Shown in pieces: positions 50,619-58,991 of a stretch of DNA of 64,000 nucleotides. The position numbers were made by a program, and so were the translations under genes. How positions within the stretch are numbered: position 1 is the first letter of the stretch; every line of letters begins with the position of its first letter. The notes beneath the pieces are model-generated. The model made no database searches. It saw only the letters and a list, made by a program, of their open reading frames with translations, and had not been told where the DNA came from. Origin of the DNA: Prevotella sp. (GTDB taxonomy: Bacteria > Bacteroidota > Bacteroidia > Bacteroidales > Bacteroidaceae); the NCBI GenBank assembly GCA_017478025.1, contig JAFVGZ010000028.1, positions 62,001 to 126,000 on the forward strand, written 5' to 3'.

Positions 50619-52145
50619 ATGAAGAATATACTGAGTAATATCCATACGATTGCGGTGATGGCTTTTTCGGCCCTCGTCTTTCATCCATCCCCAATAGTCT
50701 CCCACCCCTCATTCACAGTCCCTAACCCCTCATCCACAGTCCCTAACCCCTCATCCACAGTCTCCCACCCCTCATCCACTGTCCCTAACCCCTCATCTAA
50801 CAATCCCTCCTCCCTCATCTCTCCTCCCTCATCCACAGAGCTGAAGGCTTTGCAGTCTCGTATTGACTCTGTCAGCGCTGCCGGTGGTGGGCGTGTAGAG
50901 TTGGAGCAGCGGGAGTATGTGCTGAATGGGTCGCTGAGGCTGAAGAGCGGCGTGGAGCTGCACGTGCCCCAAGGGGCGGTGTTGCGGTTTTCCGGCGAGC
51001 CGGATGATTTTCTTCCCGTTGTGCCTACCCGTTGGGAAGGCACGGAGCTGATGGGCCGCTCGGCGATGATCTACACCAACGGTCAGCACGATGTGAGCAT
51101 CACCGGCAGCGGTGTCATTGATGCCTGTGGCGGCAAGATGGCGCGCTGGGGGATGGCTCCGGAGATGATGGATGAGGGAGGCGAGGTGAAGGCTGAAGGC
51201 TCTGCTGCTTGGCAGGAGATAACGCACGGCACGCATGGGGAGACCATTGAGATGCCTGATGTGCGTCGGTTGCGCGAGATGGGCAGCCCCTCAGAAGGTG
51301 AGCCGATACCTGTCAGTGAGCGTGTCTTTGGCAAGGGTACATTCCTCAGACCATGTGCCATAGAGTTTTATGACTGCAAGAACGTACGCTTGGAGGGTTT
51401 TACACTGAAGAACAGTCCTTTCTGGTGCATTCACCCCGTCTATTGTGACAGCGTGACGGTGCGTGGCGTGACCATAGACAGCCACTATCCCAACAACGAC
51501 GGCTGTGACCCAGAGTCATCGAGCAATGTGCTCATCGAGGACTGCCTGTTCCGTACCGGCGATGATGCCGTTGCGATAAAGTCGGGTAGGGATGCTGACG
51601 GGTGGCGCGTGGGCCGTCCGTCAGAGAATATCACCATTCGCAACTGCCGCTTCTACTCAGAGTGTAACGGCCTCTGCATAGGCAGCGAGATGAGCGGCGG
51701 TGTGCGCAATGTGAAGATGGAGAATGTGGAAATAGGTAAGGTGAAGAATGCCCTGCTGTTCAAGAGCAACCTTGACAGGGGAGGATATATAAGAGATGTC
51801 GTGGTGAAGAATATCACGATAGAGGGTGTTCATGGCGCTGTATTGCGCTTTGAGACAAACTATTTCGGCTATCGTGGTGGCAACTCTCCGGCGCAATACG
51901 AGAACTTCCATATCGCTGGAGTGAAGGCCGGCAAGGCTGAGGGCTACGGTATCTATTACGACGGCAATGAGCAATGCCCCATACGCAACGTGGCGGTAGA
52001 GGACTTTCACGTGGAGAGTGCCACGCATCCCTACTACCTTTACCATACGCAGAACTGCACCTTCAAGGGCTGCACCGTGGGCGGTGTCGCTGTGCCTGAG
52101 CATCCGGAGGAGAGCAAGGAGCGTCAGTCCTGTGATGTGTGGTAA
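50619..52145 (+). CDS. secreted GH28 polygalacturonase-like enzyme with heptapeptide repeats
   Basis: 508 residues. The signal peptide is MKNILSNIHTIAVMAFSALVF. Residues about 22-70 are a Pro/Ser-rich low-complexity segment with NPSSTVP-type heptapeptides encoded by a 21-bp CCTCATCCACAGTCCCTAAC repeat. The catalytic beta-helix follows: ELKALQSRIDSVSAAGGGRVEL, DVSITGSGVIDACGG, FLRPCAIEFYDCKNVRLEGFTLKNSPFWCIHPVYCDSVTVRGVTIDSHYPNNDGCDPESSSNVLIEDCLFRTGDDAVAIKSG. Its NxD, DD and downstream GxGSE-type motifs (CIGSEMSGG) mark GH28. It hydrolyses polygalacturonan or a related uronic-acid chain. Its 3' end overlaps porX on the other strand by 22 bp. Confidence 0.92.
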   Translation: MKNILSNIHTIAVMAFSALVFHPSPIVSHPSFTVPNPSSTVPNPSSTVSHPSSTVPNPSSNNPSSLISPPSSTELKALQSRIDSVSAAGGGRVELEQREYVLNGSLRLKSGVELHVPQGAVLRFSGEPDDFLPVVPTRWEGTELMGRSAMIYTNGQHDVSITGSGVIDACGGKMARWGMAPEMMDEGGEVKAEGSAAWQEITHGTHGETIEMPDVRRLREMGSPSEGEPIPVSERVFGKGTFLRPCAIEFYDCKNVRLEGFTLKNSPFWCIHPVYCDSVTVRGVTIDSHYPNNDGCDPESSSNVLIEDCLFRTGDDAVAIKSGRDADGWRVGRPSENITIRNCRFYSECNGLCIGSEMSGGVRNVKMENVEIGKVKNALLFKSNLDRGGYIRDVVVKNITIEGVHGAVLRFETNYFGYRGGNSPAQYENFHIAGVKAGKAEGYGIYYDGNEQCPIRNVAVEDFHVESATHPYYLYHTQNCTFKGCTVGGVAVPEHPEESKERQSCDVW

Positions 52146-53701
52146 CCCTTTCTGCCCTTCATGGATATAACCGGCACAATCATCTCCTCCATAGAGATGC
52201 CTCCGTGCTGGAAGGTATCCTTGTAGTACTGCACGTAGTGGTTGTAGTTGTTGGGGTAGGCGAAGAAGTCATTACCGGTGGCAAAGACATAGCTTGTGGA
52301 AATGTTGGGGGAGGGGAGGTGCGCCTTCTTCGGGTCGGTGATGACGAAAACGTCCTTGGACTGATAGCTAAGGCTCTTGCCGAATTTGTATCGGAGGTTC
52401 GTGTTCGTATTCTTGTCGCCGATGATTTTCACTGGCCTGTCACAGCGCACGGAGCCGTGGTCTGTTGTCAGAATAACGTGATAATTGCTCTCTGACAGCT
52501 TTTCAAACAGCTCGCGCAGCATGCCGTGCCTGAACCAGGAGAGTGTGATGCTGCGATATGCGGACTCGTTGTTGGCCAGTTCGCGCACCATCTTGGACTC
52601 TGTGCGGGCATGTGACAGCATATCGACAAAGTTTATCACTACCACATTGAGGTCGTTTTGCTTCAGACTATTGAATTTTCCCATGAAGCGTTCTGCCCCT
52701 ACTGAGTCGTTTATCTTGTGGTATGAGAAGGTCTCCTTGCGTCTGTAGCGCTCCAGTTGCGTCTTTATCAGCGGCGCCTCGTTGAGGTTCTTGCCTTCCT
52801 CCTCGTCTTCATCCACCCACAGTTCGGGGAACATCTGGGCTATCTGCGTGGGCATCAGACCTGAGAAAATAGCGTTGCGTGCATATTGCGTGGCTGTGGG
52901 GAGGATGGTGCAGTAGAGCTTTTCGTCGATGTCGAACATATCACCGATTTCCTCTGCCAGCACTCTCCACTGGTCATAGCGGAAATTGTCTATGACGATG
53001 AGAAACACTTTCTCGCCTGCCGAGAGTGTGGGGAACACCACATCGGGCATGATGCGGTTTGACATCAGCGGCTTTCCATCTGTATTTCCTGTGTCGGCAG
53101 ACATCCAATCGAGGTAATGTTTCTTGATAAACTTTGCGAAACCGTTGTTTGCTTCCTCCTTCTGCATGCGCAGCATCTCGGTCATGCTGCTGCCTGCTGA
53201 CGATAGATCCAACTCCCACATCACAAGGCGCTTATACACCTCGCGCCAGTCCTCAAAGGTTCTGCACTCGCCTATCTGCATCGATATGTCTTGGAAGGAC
53301 TGCTGATAGCCCTGCTGAGTCACCTCGTTCACTATCTCGCGCTGGTGCACGTGTTTCTTCAGCGTTAGAAGTATCTGCTTGGGGTTGACGGGCTTGATGA
53401 GATAATCAGCAATTTTCTTGCCTATAGCCTGGTCCATGATGTCCTCCTCCTCGCTCTTGGTGACCATCACGACGGGTGTCTGGGGCTGTATCTCCTTGAT
53501 ACGCTCCAACGTCTCGAGGCCGCTGAGGCCGGGTATCATCTCGTCGAGAAGTATGAGGTCAAAGGTCTGTCCCTGGCACAATTCGGTTGCGTCAAGGCCG
53601 TTATTAGCTACGACAACATCGTAACCGCGTGTCTGAAGGAATATGATGTGGGCGTGCAGATGCTCTATCTCGTCATCTACCCAAAGGATTTTCTCTTTCA
53701 A
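52124..53701 (-). CDS. porX: PorX-type response regulator with PglZ domain
   Basis: 525 residues. The receiver domain (1-120) has VDDE at 9-12, the phospho-acceptor in LILLDEMIPGLSG (about Asp53), VTKSEEE and YLIKPVNPKQIL. A helical linker follows. The PglZ-type phosphodiesterase domain spans about 200-510: VFLIVIDNFRYDQW, LPTATQYARNAIFSGLMP, VVINFVDMLSHAR, ILTTDHGSVRCDRPV. This combination is PorX, the regulator of the type IX secretion system, which links this genome to T9SS-exported enzymes such as the lyases here. Its stop lies inside the GH28 coding end, giving a convergent overlap. Confidence 0.95.
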   Translation of the reverse strand: MKEKILWVDDEIEHLHAHIIFLQTRGYDVVVANNGLDATELCQGQTFDLILLDEMIPGLSGLETLERIKEIQPQTPVVMVTKSEEEDIMDQAIGKKIADYLIKPVNPKQILLTLKKHVHQREIVNEVTQQGYQQSFQDISMQIGECRTFEDWREVYKRLVMWELDLSSAGSSMTEMLRMQKEEANNGFAKFIKKHYLDWMSADTGNTDGKPLMSNRIMPDVVFPTLSAGEKVFLIVIDNFRYDQWRVLAEEIGDMFDIDEKLYCTILPTATQYARNAIFSGLMPTQIAQMFPELWVDEDEEEGKNLNEAPLIKTQLERYRRKETFSYHKINDSVGAERFMGKFNSLKQNDLNVVVINFVDMLSHARTESKMVRELANNESAYRSITLSWFRHGMLRELFEKLSESNYHVILTTDHGSVRCDRPVKIIGDKNTNTNLRYKFGKSLSYQSKDVFVITDPKKAHLPSPNISTSYVFATGNDFFAYPNNYNHYVQYYKDTFQHGGISMEEMIVPVISMKGRKGYHTSQD

Positions 53702-53734
53702 ATTAACAAATTAACGAATTAACAAATTAACGAA

Positions 53735-54187
53735 TTACTCTCCTACTTTCACCAGTCTCAGCCCTACGGCAGCAATGCCCGGTACTGTCTCTCGGCGCAT
53801 GTTCTGCTTTACTGCCACAACGATGGCTGCGCCCTTCTGTAATGACAACTGTCCTAGCGTGGCCTGCTCTTCGTGGTAAGGTGTGCCGCCTTCAGAGATG
53901 TTGAAGTGCAGCGTGTGGCGCTCCTGGCTGCCTTCCACCTTTGCCAAGACAGAGAAGTTGCTATAGGGATAGGCTACCGTAGTGCGTATCGTGATGTCGC
54001 ATTGGTATGTGCCGGCAATGGTGACAGTGTCGGGGCGCAGGTATATGGTGTCGCTTTCATACCATCCCTCGGGGTCGGTGATGTCCTCATAGCATGTTAT
54101 CTCGCCGTCCCTGCTGCATGAGGCGGTGACGAGAGTGAGCAATATGAGGCTTAGGAGAATATGCCCGATATGTCTTGGTGCTGTCAT
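53735..54187 (-). CDS. GldH-like lipoprotein
   Basis: 150 residues. The signal peptide ends in a lipobox (LLTLVTASC), so it is a lipoprotein. YEDITDPEGWYESDTIYLRPDTVTIAGTYQCDITIRTTVAYPYSNFSVLAKVE and LGQLSLQKGAAIVVAVKQNMRRETVPGIAAVGLRL fit the GldH family of gliding-motility lipoproteins, also present in non-gliding Bacteroidetes. The ATG overlaps the ricT stop by four bases, and the order holB-ricT-gldH is familiar in this phylum. Precise role unknown. Confidence 0.85.
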   Translation of the reverse strand: MTAPRHIGHILLSLILLTLVTASCSRDGEITCYEDITDPEGWYESDTIYLRPDTVTIAGTYQCDITIRTTVAYPYSNFSVLAKVEGSQERHTLHFNISEGGTPYHEEQATLGQLSLQKGAAIVVAVKQNMRRETVPGIAAVGLRLVKVGE

Positions 54188-55464
54188 TTCGCGTTGTCCT
54201 TGGCCTGTGCATTGTCGGCATTGCCGCCTCCGTTGCCCTTAGCCTGTGCGTTGTTGCCTTTTCCCTGTGCATTGTTGGCATGACCGCCTCCGTTGCCCTT
54301 GGCGCCGTCTTTGGATTTCGACTTCTTTTTCTTCTTTTTCTTGGCCTTGTCAAAGCGTGTCAGGTCTGAGTCGTCAAGCATATCCTTCGGGCGTTCCACT
54401 TCTTTTGTCTTGCCATTAAACTGTAGCGACAGCGGCTTCTCGCCCTCCTTGTTCATCTGTATGATTTCGTGGGCGCGTTTTGCCGTAATGGTCTCCAGGT
54501 TGGCAGGTGTGCGTTTGTCGGTGGAGTAGGTCACCAGACCTGCCAGAATGTCCTGCTTGAAGAAGTAATAGTCGTTGTCCTTCGTCTGTAGTATCACTTC
54601 TTTTGAAGGCAGATCCTTGCTTGCCTCCATGTAGCAATCCACCTCATAGTTGAGGCAGCACTTCAGCTTGGCACACATGCCGGCGAGCTTCTGTGGGTTT
54701 GGAGAGATGTCCTGAAAGCGTGCCGCGTTGGTGGAGACACTGGAGAAGTTCTTCATCCATGTGGCGCAGCACAGCTCCCTGCCGCATGGACCGGTACCGC
54801 CGATGCGTCCTGCTTCCTGGCGTGCACCAATCTGTTTCATCTCTATGCGCACGTGGAATGTGTCGGCAAGCACCTTGATGAGCTGTCTGAAATCCACGCG
54901 CTCGTCGGCGATGTAGTAGAAGATGGCCTTGTTGCCATCGCCCTGATACTCCACATCACCGATTTTCATGTCCAGCCCCAGGTCCTTGGATATCTGGCGG
55001 CTCTGTATCATGGTGCCCTGCTCGCGGCTCTTGGCCTCGCGATAACGATCCATGTCAGACTCTGACGCAAAGCGATATATCTTCTTTATATCGTCGGCAG
55101 ACTTCAGGTTGGCCTTCTTTATCTGCTGTGTCACCAGTCTTCCCGTCAGCGATACCACGCCGATGTCGTGTCCCGGGCTGGCCTCTACAGCCACCCAGTC
55201 GCCCTTCTTCAGGTCCAGACCGTTCACGTTGTGGAAATATCCCTTGCGGGTATTCTTGAACTGCACCTCCACCAGATCTGTGCTCTCGGCATTGCCGGGC
55301 ACATCGGCCAGCCAGTCGTAGGTGTTCAGCTGGTGGTCTGAGCGTGATACGCCTTTGGCGCACAGTCCTCGCGAACAGCCGAATGTGCCCCACGTGAGGC
55401 TGGTCATGCTGTTCTCTTCGTTAGTGACGTCGCCGTCTTGTATGTTTTTTATATCTTCTGCCAT
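54184..55464 (-). CDS. ricT: PSP1-domain protein (RicT/YaaT family)
   Basis: 426 residues. The core shows KNTRKGYFHNVNGLDLKKGDWVAVEASPGHDIGVVSLTGRLV, IFYYIADERVDFRQLIKVLADTFHVRIEMKQIGARQEAGRIGGTGPCGRELCCATWM and KLAGMCAKLKCCLNYE. The Cys residues (GRELCC, CAKLKCCLNYE) and SFGCSRGLCAKG-like N-terminal Cys pair fit the iron-sulfur ligands of RicT. The C-terminal 60 residues are low complexity: poly-Lys (KAKKKKKKSKSK) then repeated NAQ-KGN units, encoded by an imperfect tandem repeat at 54184-54300 that may vary in length. Downstream of holB, upstream of gldH. Confidence 0.92.
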   Translation of the reverse strand: MAEDIKNIQDGDVTNEENSMTSLTWGTFGCSRGLCAKGVSRSDHQLNTYDWLADVPGNAESTDLVEVQFKNTRKGYFHNVNGLDLKKGDWVAVEASPGHDIGVVSLTGRLVTQQIKKANLKSADDIKKIYRFASESDMDRYREAKSREQGTMIQSRQISKDLGLDMKIGDVEYQGDGNKAIFYYIADERVDFRQLIKVLADTFHVRIEMKQIGARQEAGRIGGTGPCGRELCCATWMKNFSSVSTNAARFQDISPNPQKLAGMCAKLKCCLNYEVDCYMEASKDLPSKEVILQTKDNDYYFFKQDILAGLVTYSTDKRTPANLETITAKRAHEIIQMNKEGEKPLSLQFNGKTKEVERPKDMLDDSDLTRFDKAKKKKKKKSKSKDGAKGNGGGHANNAQGKGNNAQAKGNGGGNADNAQAKDNAK

Positions 55465-55499
55465 CGTTACAAATTTTCAATACTTCATCAATGCTTACT

Positions 55500-55579
55500 G
55501 CTTACTGCTTACCGCTTAATTCTTCACTCTTCACTCTTCACTTTTAATTCTTCACTCTTCACTCTTCACTTTTCACTCT
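55500..55579. repeat. TTCACTCTTCACTTTT dispersed repeat
   Basis: The gap between ricT and holB is filled by TTCACTCTTCAC units and ACTGCTTACTGCTTACCGCT units. The former is the same unit as the 33-bp inverted repeats at 17669 and 18123. Confidence 0.85.
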
Positions 55580-56716
55580 TCACTTCCTCGTTGCATGCAG
55601 CAGCACGCCCACCTTCATCGCCATTTCAAAGAAGACCATGCTCGAGTTGGCGTTCTGTCCTATTTCCCTCATGGCATTCTGGTAGAGCTCCTGAAATCCC
55701 AGCACGTTGCGCTCGTTGACAAATCGTGCGAACTTCACACAGAATCCTTCTTCCTTTGATGTCATGTATGACAACTCAGCCTGCTGGAAATTATACATGA
55801 ACGCCTCTCTCACCATTCTGAGGAAGAATGTCATCATGCGTTTCTGCTCCTCCCTTCCCATTGCGCTCACGGTCTCGGTCCACTGTTTCAGCCCTTTCAC
55901 GTCGCGCATATATGCTTTGCGCATGAGTGAGACGAAGTGTTCGAAGAATACGTGTCGCTCGCTGTCGGCATCCAGTTCCTCCTTGGCTGCCAGCCAGTTT
56001 CCGTTTGCCAGACGTGCTATGCGGTGTGCATCCTCATCGCTCAGCCCGCGCCGTTCCCTCAGCGCCTGCTCCATGTCCGGCATGCTGATGGGCTTCACGT
56101 CAAAGCGCCATACTCTGGAGCGTATTGTCTCCAGAAGGCGTTCCGGTTCGCGCGACACCATGATGAACAGTGTCTTTGCCGGCGGTTCCTCTATGAGCTT
56201 CAGTATCTTGTTGGCACATTCGCCGTTCATCCTCTCTGGCAGCCAGATGATACACACCTTCCATCCGCCCTGATTAGACTTCATCGACAGGCGCTTTATC
56301 AGGTCTGCCGCCTCGCCCACGGTGATGATGGCCTGCTGTGTCTGCACCTTCATGGCCTGCAGCCAGTCGGTCAGAGAGAAGTAGGGGTCGATGATATGCT
56401 GTCCTTCGCCACCCGCATCCTGCCCCAGCATCTGCTGCCACTCCTTTGTGAAGTCGTCGCTGATAGGCTTATACTCTGCTTTCCATTTCGCCAGCTTGAT
56501 GGTAGGAAAGGTGAAGTGCAGGTCGGGATGCAGTATGCCACGCACCTTGTATGTGCCCTTGTCGAGGATATATGACGCCAGAGCAATGGCGATAGCCATC
56601 TTGCCCGCCCCGTCAGGGCCGCACAGCATCATAGCGTGCGGCAGACGATCCTCATCTGCCAGACGTTTCAGGCGCCCTATTATCTCGCCTTGTCCTATTA
56701 CCTCGCTGAAGTCCAT
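55580..56716 (-). CDS. holB: DNA polymerase III delta' subunit
   Basis: 378 residues. FSEVIGQGEIIGRLKRLADEDRLPHAMMLCGPDGAGKMAIAIALASYIL contains the AAA+ P-loop (GPDGAGKM, with Met after Lys where Ser or Thr is usual, as tolerated in non-hydrolysing delta'). CANKILKLIEEPPAKTLFIMVSREPERLLETIRSRVWRFDVKPI has the LLKxLEEPP and SR-finger (RSR) motifs. The C-terminal collar domain completes the clamp-loader subunit. A TAACTTTG promoter box lies upstream at 56758-56765, so holB heads the holB-ricT-gldH operon. Confidence 0.94.
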   Translation of the reverse strand: MDFSEVIGQGEIIGRLKRLADEDRLPHAMMLCGPDGAGKMAIAIALASYILDKGTYKVRGILHPDLHFTFPTIKLAKWKAEYKPISDDFTKEWQQMLGQDAGGEGQHIIDPYFSLTDWLQAMKVQTQQAIITVGEAADLIKRLSMKSNQGGWKVCIIWLPERMNGECANKILKLIEEPPAKTLFIMVSREPERLLETIRSRVWRFDVKPISMPDMEQALRERRGLSDEDAHRIARLANGNWLAAKEELDADSERHVFFEHFVSLMRKAYMRDVKGLKQWTETVSAMGREEQKRMMTFFLRMVREAFMYNFQQAELSYMTSKEEGFCVKFARFVNERNVLGFQELYQNAMREIGQNANSSMVFFEMAMKVGVLLHATRK

Positions 56717-56757
56717 GCGTTTAGTATTCTTGGGCCTAAAATGCCCTCTTCAAAATG

Positions 56758-56765
56758 CAAAGTTA
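56758..56765 (-). promoter_or_regulatory. -7 promoter box for holB
   Basis: TAACTTTG on the minus strand, 42 bp before the holB ATG. Confidence 0.65.
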
Positions 56766-56866
56766 GCGAAAAGTCTTGGAATGTCCAAACTTTTCGCTAA
56801 CTATTAAACTTTGTTTTGTTTTTTATACTTCTATATGTCCTTATGAGTCATAAGGCCGTTGTTCCT

Positions 56867-57178
56867 TTATCTTGTCTGGCTTGCTTGAGCTGCAGGCTCT
56901 CTGCGGATGTCCCACAAATCAACTATAAAGATATTGTTATCCGAAATGCGGTAAACTATTTTGTTTAACTTATTCAGCACTATACTTCTATAGACTTCAG
57001 AACGGTTGCACAAAAGCTGTTCCTGAGCGCCGAGTTTCGGATTCTGACGGAGGAGCACGATTATATTATCTATACTGTTACGAAATTTCAACCTCGCTTT
57101 GCTTCCAAAATGCTTATGAATGTACTTTGCTGTCTTGCGCATTTTCATTCTGGCATTATCTTCAATATAGATTTTCAT
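56867..57178 (-). CDS. RelE/ParE-type toxin
   Basis: 103 residues. MKIYIEDNARMKMRKTAKYIHKHFGSKARLKFRNSIDNIIVLLRQNPKLGAQEQLL and YRSIVLNKLNKIVYRISDNNIFIVDLWDIRREP follow the ParE/RelE fold: two N-terminal helices, then a beta-sheet with an Ile-Val-Tyr-Arg strand and a DxRR end. Whether it is a gyrase inhibitor or an mRNA interferase cannot be told. It overlaps its antitoxin stop by four bases. Confidence 0.85.
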   Translation of the reverse strand: MKIYIEDNARMKMRKTAKYIHKHFGSKARLKFRNSIDNIIVLLRQNPKLGAQEQLLCNRSEVYRSIVLNKLNKIVYRISDNNIFIVDLWDIRREPAAQASQTR

Positions 57179-57366
57179 ACAGCCTCAATGTGTATTTCTT
57201 CCTGGTGCTCTGTGGTATAACTGCCTAACTGTTCATCAAGTTCAAAGTCCTCATCCATCTCCCGAAGGACATCCTCTATAGAAGTGATATGCCCTGCCGC
57301 TATTTGGCTTTCCGCTCTGTCTATTCGAGCATTCAACTCATCTAATGTGTAAGGTGTCAAGTCCAT
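57175..57366 (-). CDS. antitoxin of the RelE/ParE pair
   Basis: 63 residues from the ATG at 57366 (MDLTPYTLDELNARIDRAESQIAAGHITSIEDVLREMDEDFELDEQL). It is short and acidic with a helical Glu/Asp-rich body, as in antitoxins that wrap a RelE/ParE partner. No HTH is clear. A TAACTTTG box (minus, about 57397-57404) lies 30 bp upstream; an earlier ATG at 57399 overlaps it. Confidence 0.8.
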   Translation of the reverse strand: MDLTPYTLDELNARIDRAESQIAAGHITSIEDVLREMDEDFELDEQLGSYTTEHQEEIHIEAV

Positions 57367-57396
57367 ATTCGTCCTTTCTTGTCCAGTTTCTTGGTG

Positions 57397-57404
57397 CAAA
57401 GTTA
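57397..57404 (-). promoter_or_regulatory. -7 promoter box for the toxin-antitoxin operon
   Basis: TAACTTTG on the minus strand in front of the antitoxin gene. Confidence 0.6.
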
Positions 57405-57547
57405 TGGATTTATTTTGAAAGTACCAAATAAATTAGGGAAATTCTCATGGTTGGAATACCCCTGTAAGCCTCTCGCTTGCAGGGGTGGTTGCTTTATAGT
57501 CATTTATTATTTTTTTTGTAAAAGGGAATGCTTGTCAAAAAAAAGTA

Positions 57548-57555
57548 GTACCTTT
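57548..57555 (+). promoter_or_regulatory. -7 promoter box for the exported unknown gene
   Basis: TACCTTTG on the plus strand, with the chosen ATG at 57615 about 60 bp downstream. Confidence 0.6.
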
Positions 57556-57614
57556 GCAGTCCCGTTGCGATGCTGCATAGCAATGCAGGGCATGAGAAAG
57601 TACAGGATAGACAA

Positions 57615-58325
57615 ATGACAATGCACATGATAAAGCTCACAACATACAGGATGCGCACGGTGATGCTTACGGTTCTGATGACGGTCACGTCATACGCTGC
57701 AGCGCAGTGTGGCTACTGCAAGACCTTTGAAGACCTGCTTGCCGACAGATGGGTGCCTCTGGACTCCGTCAATGTGGACAGGCATAGCAAGAACCGTCAG
57801 TTCTGGGTGGGAGGCAATGACTATGCACTCAGTACAGGCAACACTCTTACCGACAAGATACTGAAGGAGGATGCCTTCGCCGTGATGCAGGGCAAGAAGC
57901 TGTATGTGAACAGCCGCAGGCTGAGATACCAGAAGACCCGCTTCACGAAAGGCTTCACGCGGGCAATGCACTTGGGGCATGACACGCTGATATTCGTCAA
58001 TCAGACCATCGGTGCGGCAGCGACAAACAAAGTTGCCTCTACGGGGGTTATGTTTGGTGCAGTAGGTGGTTTGCTTGCTGCGGGCAATAATATGCATCGC
58101 AGGATATGCTATATCATCTCTGGCGCAAAGGACAAAAAGGGAAACATGGAGATAGAAATGGTGGACGATTCGCTGATGGAGAAAGTGCTCAAAGACCGCC
58201 CGGCTCTCAAGGAGGAATACTATTCAGAGCCCGAAAAATCGTTCCGCATACTGGCCAGTCACATCGTACCCATTCTGAAGAAGGCAGGACTATTGTCACC
58301 GGCAATGAGAAAGGAAGAGAGATGA
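57615..58325 (+). CDS. exported protein of unknown function
   Basis: 236 residues from the ATG at 57615; an in-frame ATG at 57570 only 14 bases after the -7 box is less likely. A signal peptide (MRTVMLTVLMTVTSYAAAQ within the first 32 residues) is followed by CGYCKTFEDLLADRWVPLDSVNVDRHSKNRQFWVGGNDYALSTG and a Gly/Ala-rich membrane-like segment (KVASTGVMFGAVGGLLAAGNN, about 150-170). It resembles Bacteroidetes exported proteins of unknown function. The CGYC pair right after cleavage could form a disulfide. No clear partner nearby. Confidence 0.7.
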   Translation: MTMHMIKLTTYRMRTVMLTVLMTVTSYAAAQCGYCKTFEDLLADRWVPLDSVNVDRHSKNRQFWVGGNDYALSTGNTLTDKILKEDAFAVMQGKKLYVNSRRLRYQKTRFTKGFTRAMHLGHDTLIFVNQTIGAAATNKVASTGVMFGAVGGLLAAGNNMHRRICYIISGAKDKKGNMEIEMVDDSLMEKVLKDRPALKEEYYSEPEKSFRILASHIVPILKKAGLLSPAMRKEER

Positions 58326-58991
58326 AGCCCCCTCCAGCTCCCCCAAGGGGAAGGGACGCTTGCATGAGAAGATGGATGAGGGAGGAGAGAAGAGTGATGA
58401 GGGAGGATAGATGCGGACTGACAAAATGGCAGACGGGGGACGAAAAAAGTATCGGAGTCTTTTTGCAATCTAGAAAAATAAAGTCCAAAAACATGTGAAG
58501 AACCTCCCTCGAAATCGTCAAGAAAAAGCTTTGGAGGCGGTAAAGTTACTCTAATGCAACGCTAAAGTAGGTCTTTTACCCTGCAAAAGTTACTCCGTTA
58601 CACAGTAAAAGTTACTCTATTACAAGGTAAAAGACCTGCTTTTACCCCCGTTTTTGGGGTGAAAAGCGGTCGGTTTTCATGTCCGTTTGCTGATAATCAG
58701 CGACTTACGAAAATTTCATTTTTCGGCGATTTTTGGGCCGAAGGAAAACTTTCTGAAAAATATCGCGCTTCAGAGCATGAAAATTTGTCAGTCTTTTGCG
58801 TGTTTCTGGACTTTTTGTGGCACTCCGACGATGATGTTTTGAGTGTGTGGAGCAACCCCTATTTTGTCGTGTCGCCTTTATAGTCTTCAGGAACCATCAT
58901 AGCCCTCATAGGCGCATAGCCCACAACTGTAGGTCTGCCACACAGATCCACATCATTATTCTGATTCGATCAATTATTCAGCAGACGCTAA
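58326..58991. other. 666-bp gap with several dispersed repeats
   Basis: A GC-rich hairpin copy (58328-58360), GATGAGGGAGGA units (58367-58410), the second copy of the AGGTCTTTTACC element (58560-58645), and unique AT-rich sequence. A 74-codon open frame at 58659-58883 has no protein character. No promoter for the downstream minus-strand gene is needed here, since it is read toward this gap. Confidence 0.7.
58560..58645. repeat. AGGTCTTTTACC inverted element (second copy)
   Basis: AGGTCTTTTACC (58569-58580) is the inverse of GGTAAAAGACCT (58626-58637). Between them are TAAAAGTTACTC direct repeats. GTAAAAGTTACTCTATTA is shared with the copy at 30980-31000. Confidence 0.75.

Noticed and set aside
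58659-58883. 74-codon open frame in the gap after the exported unknown gene
   Set aside because: No family resemblance, no promoter or leader, and lies next to dispersed repeats.
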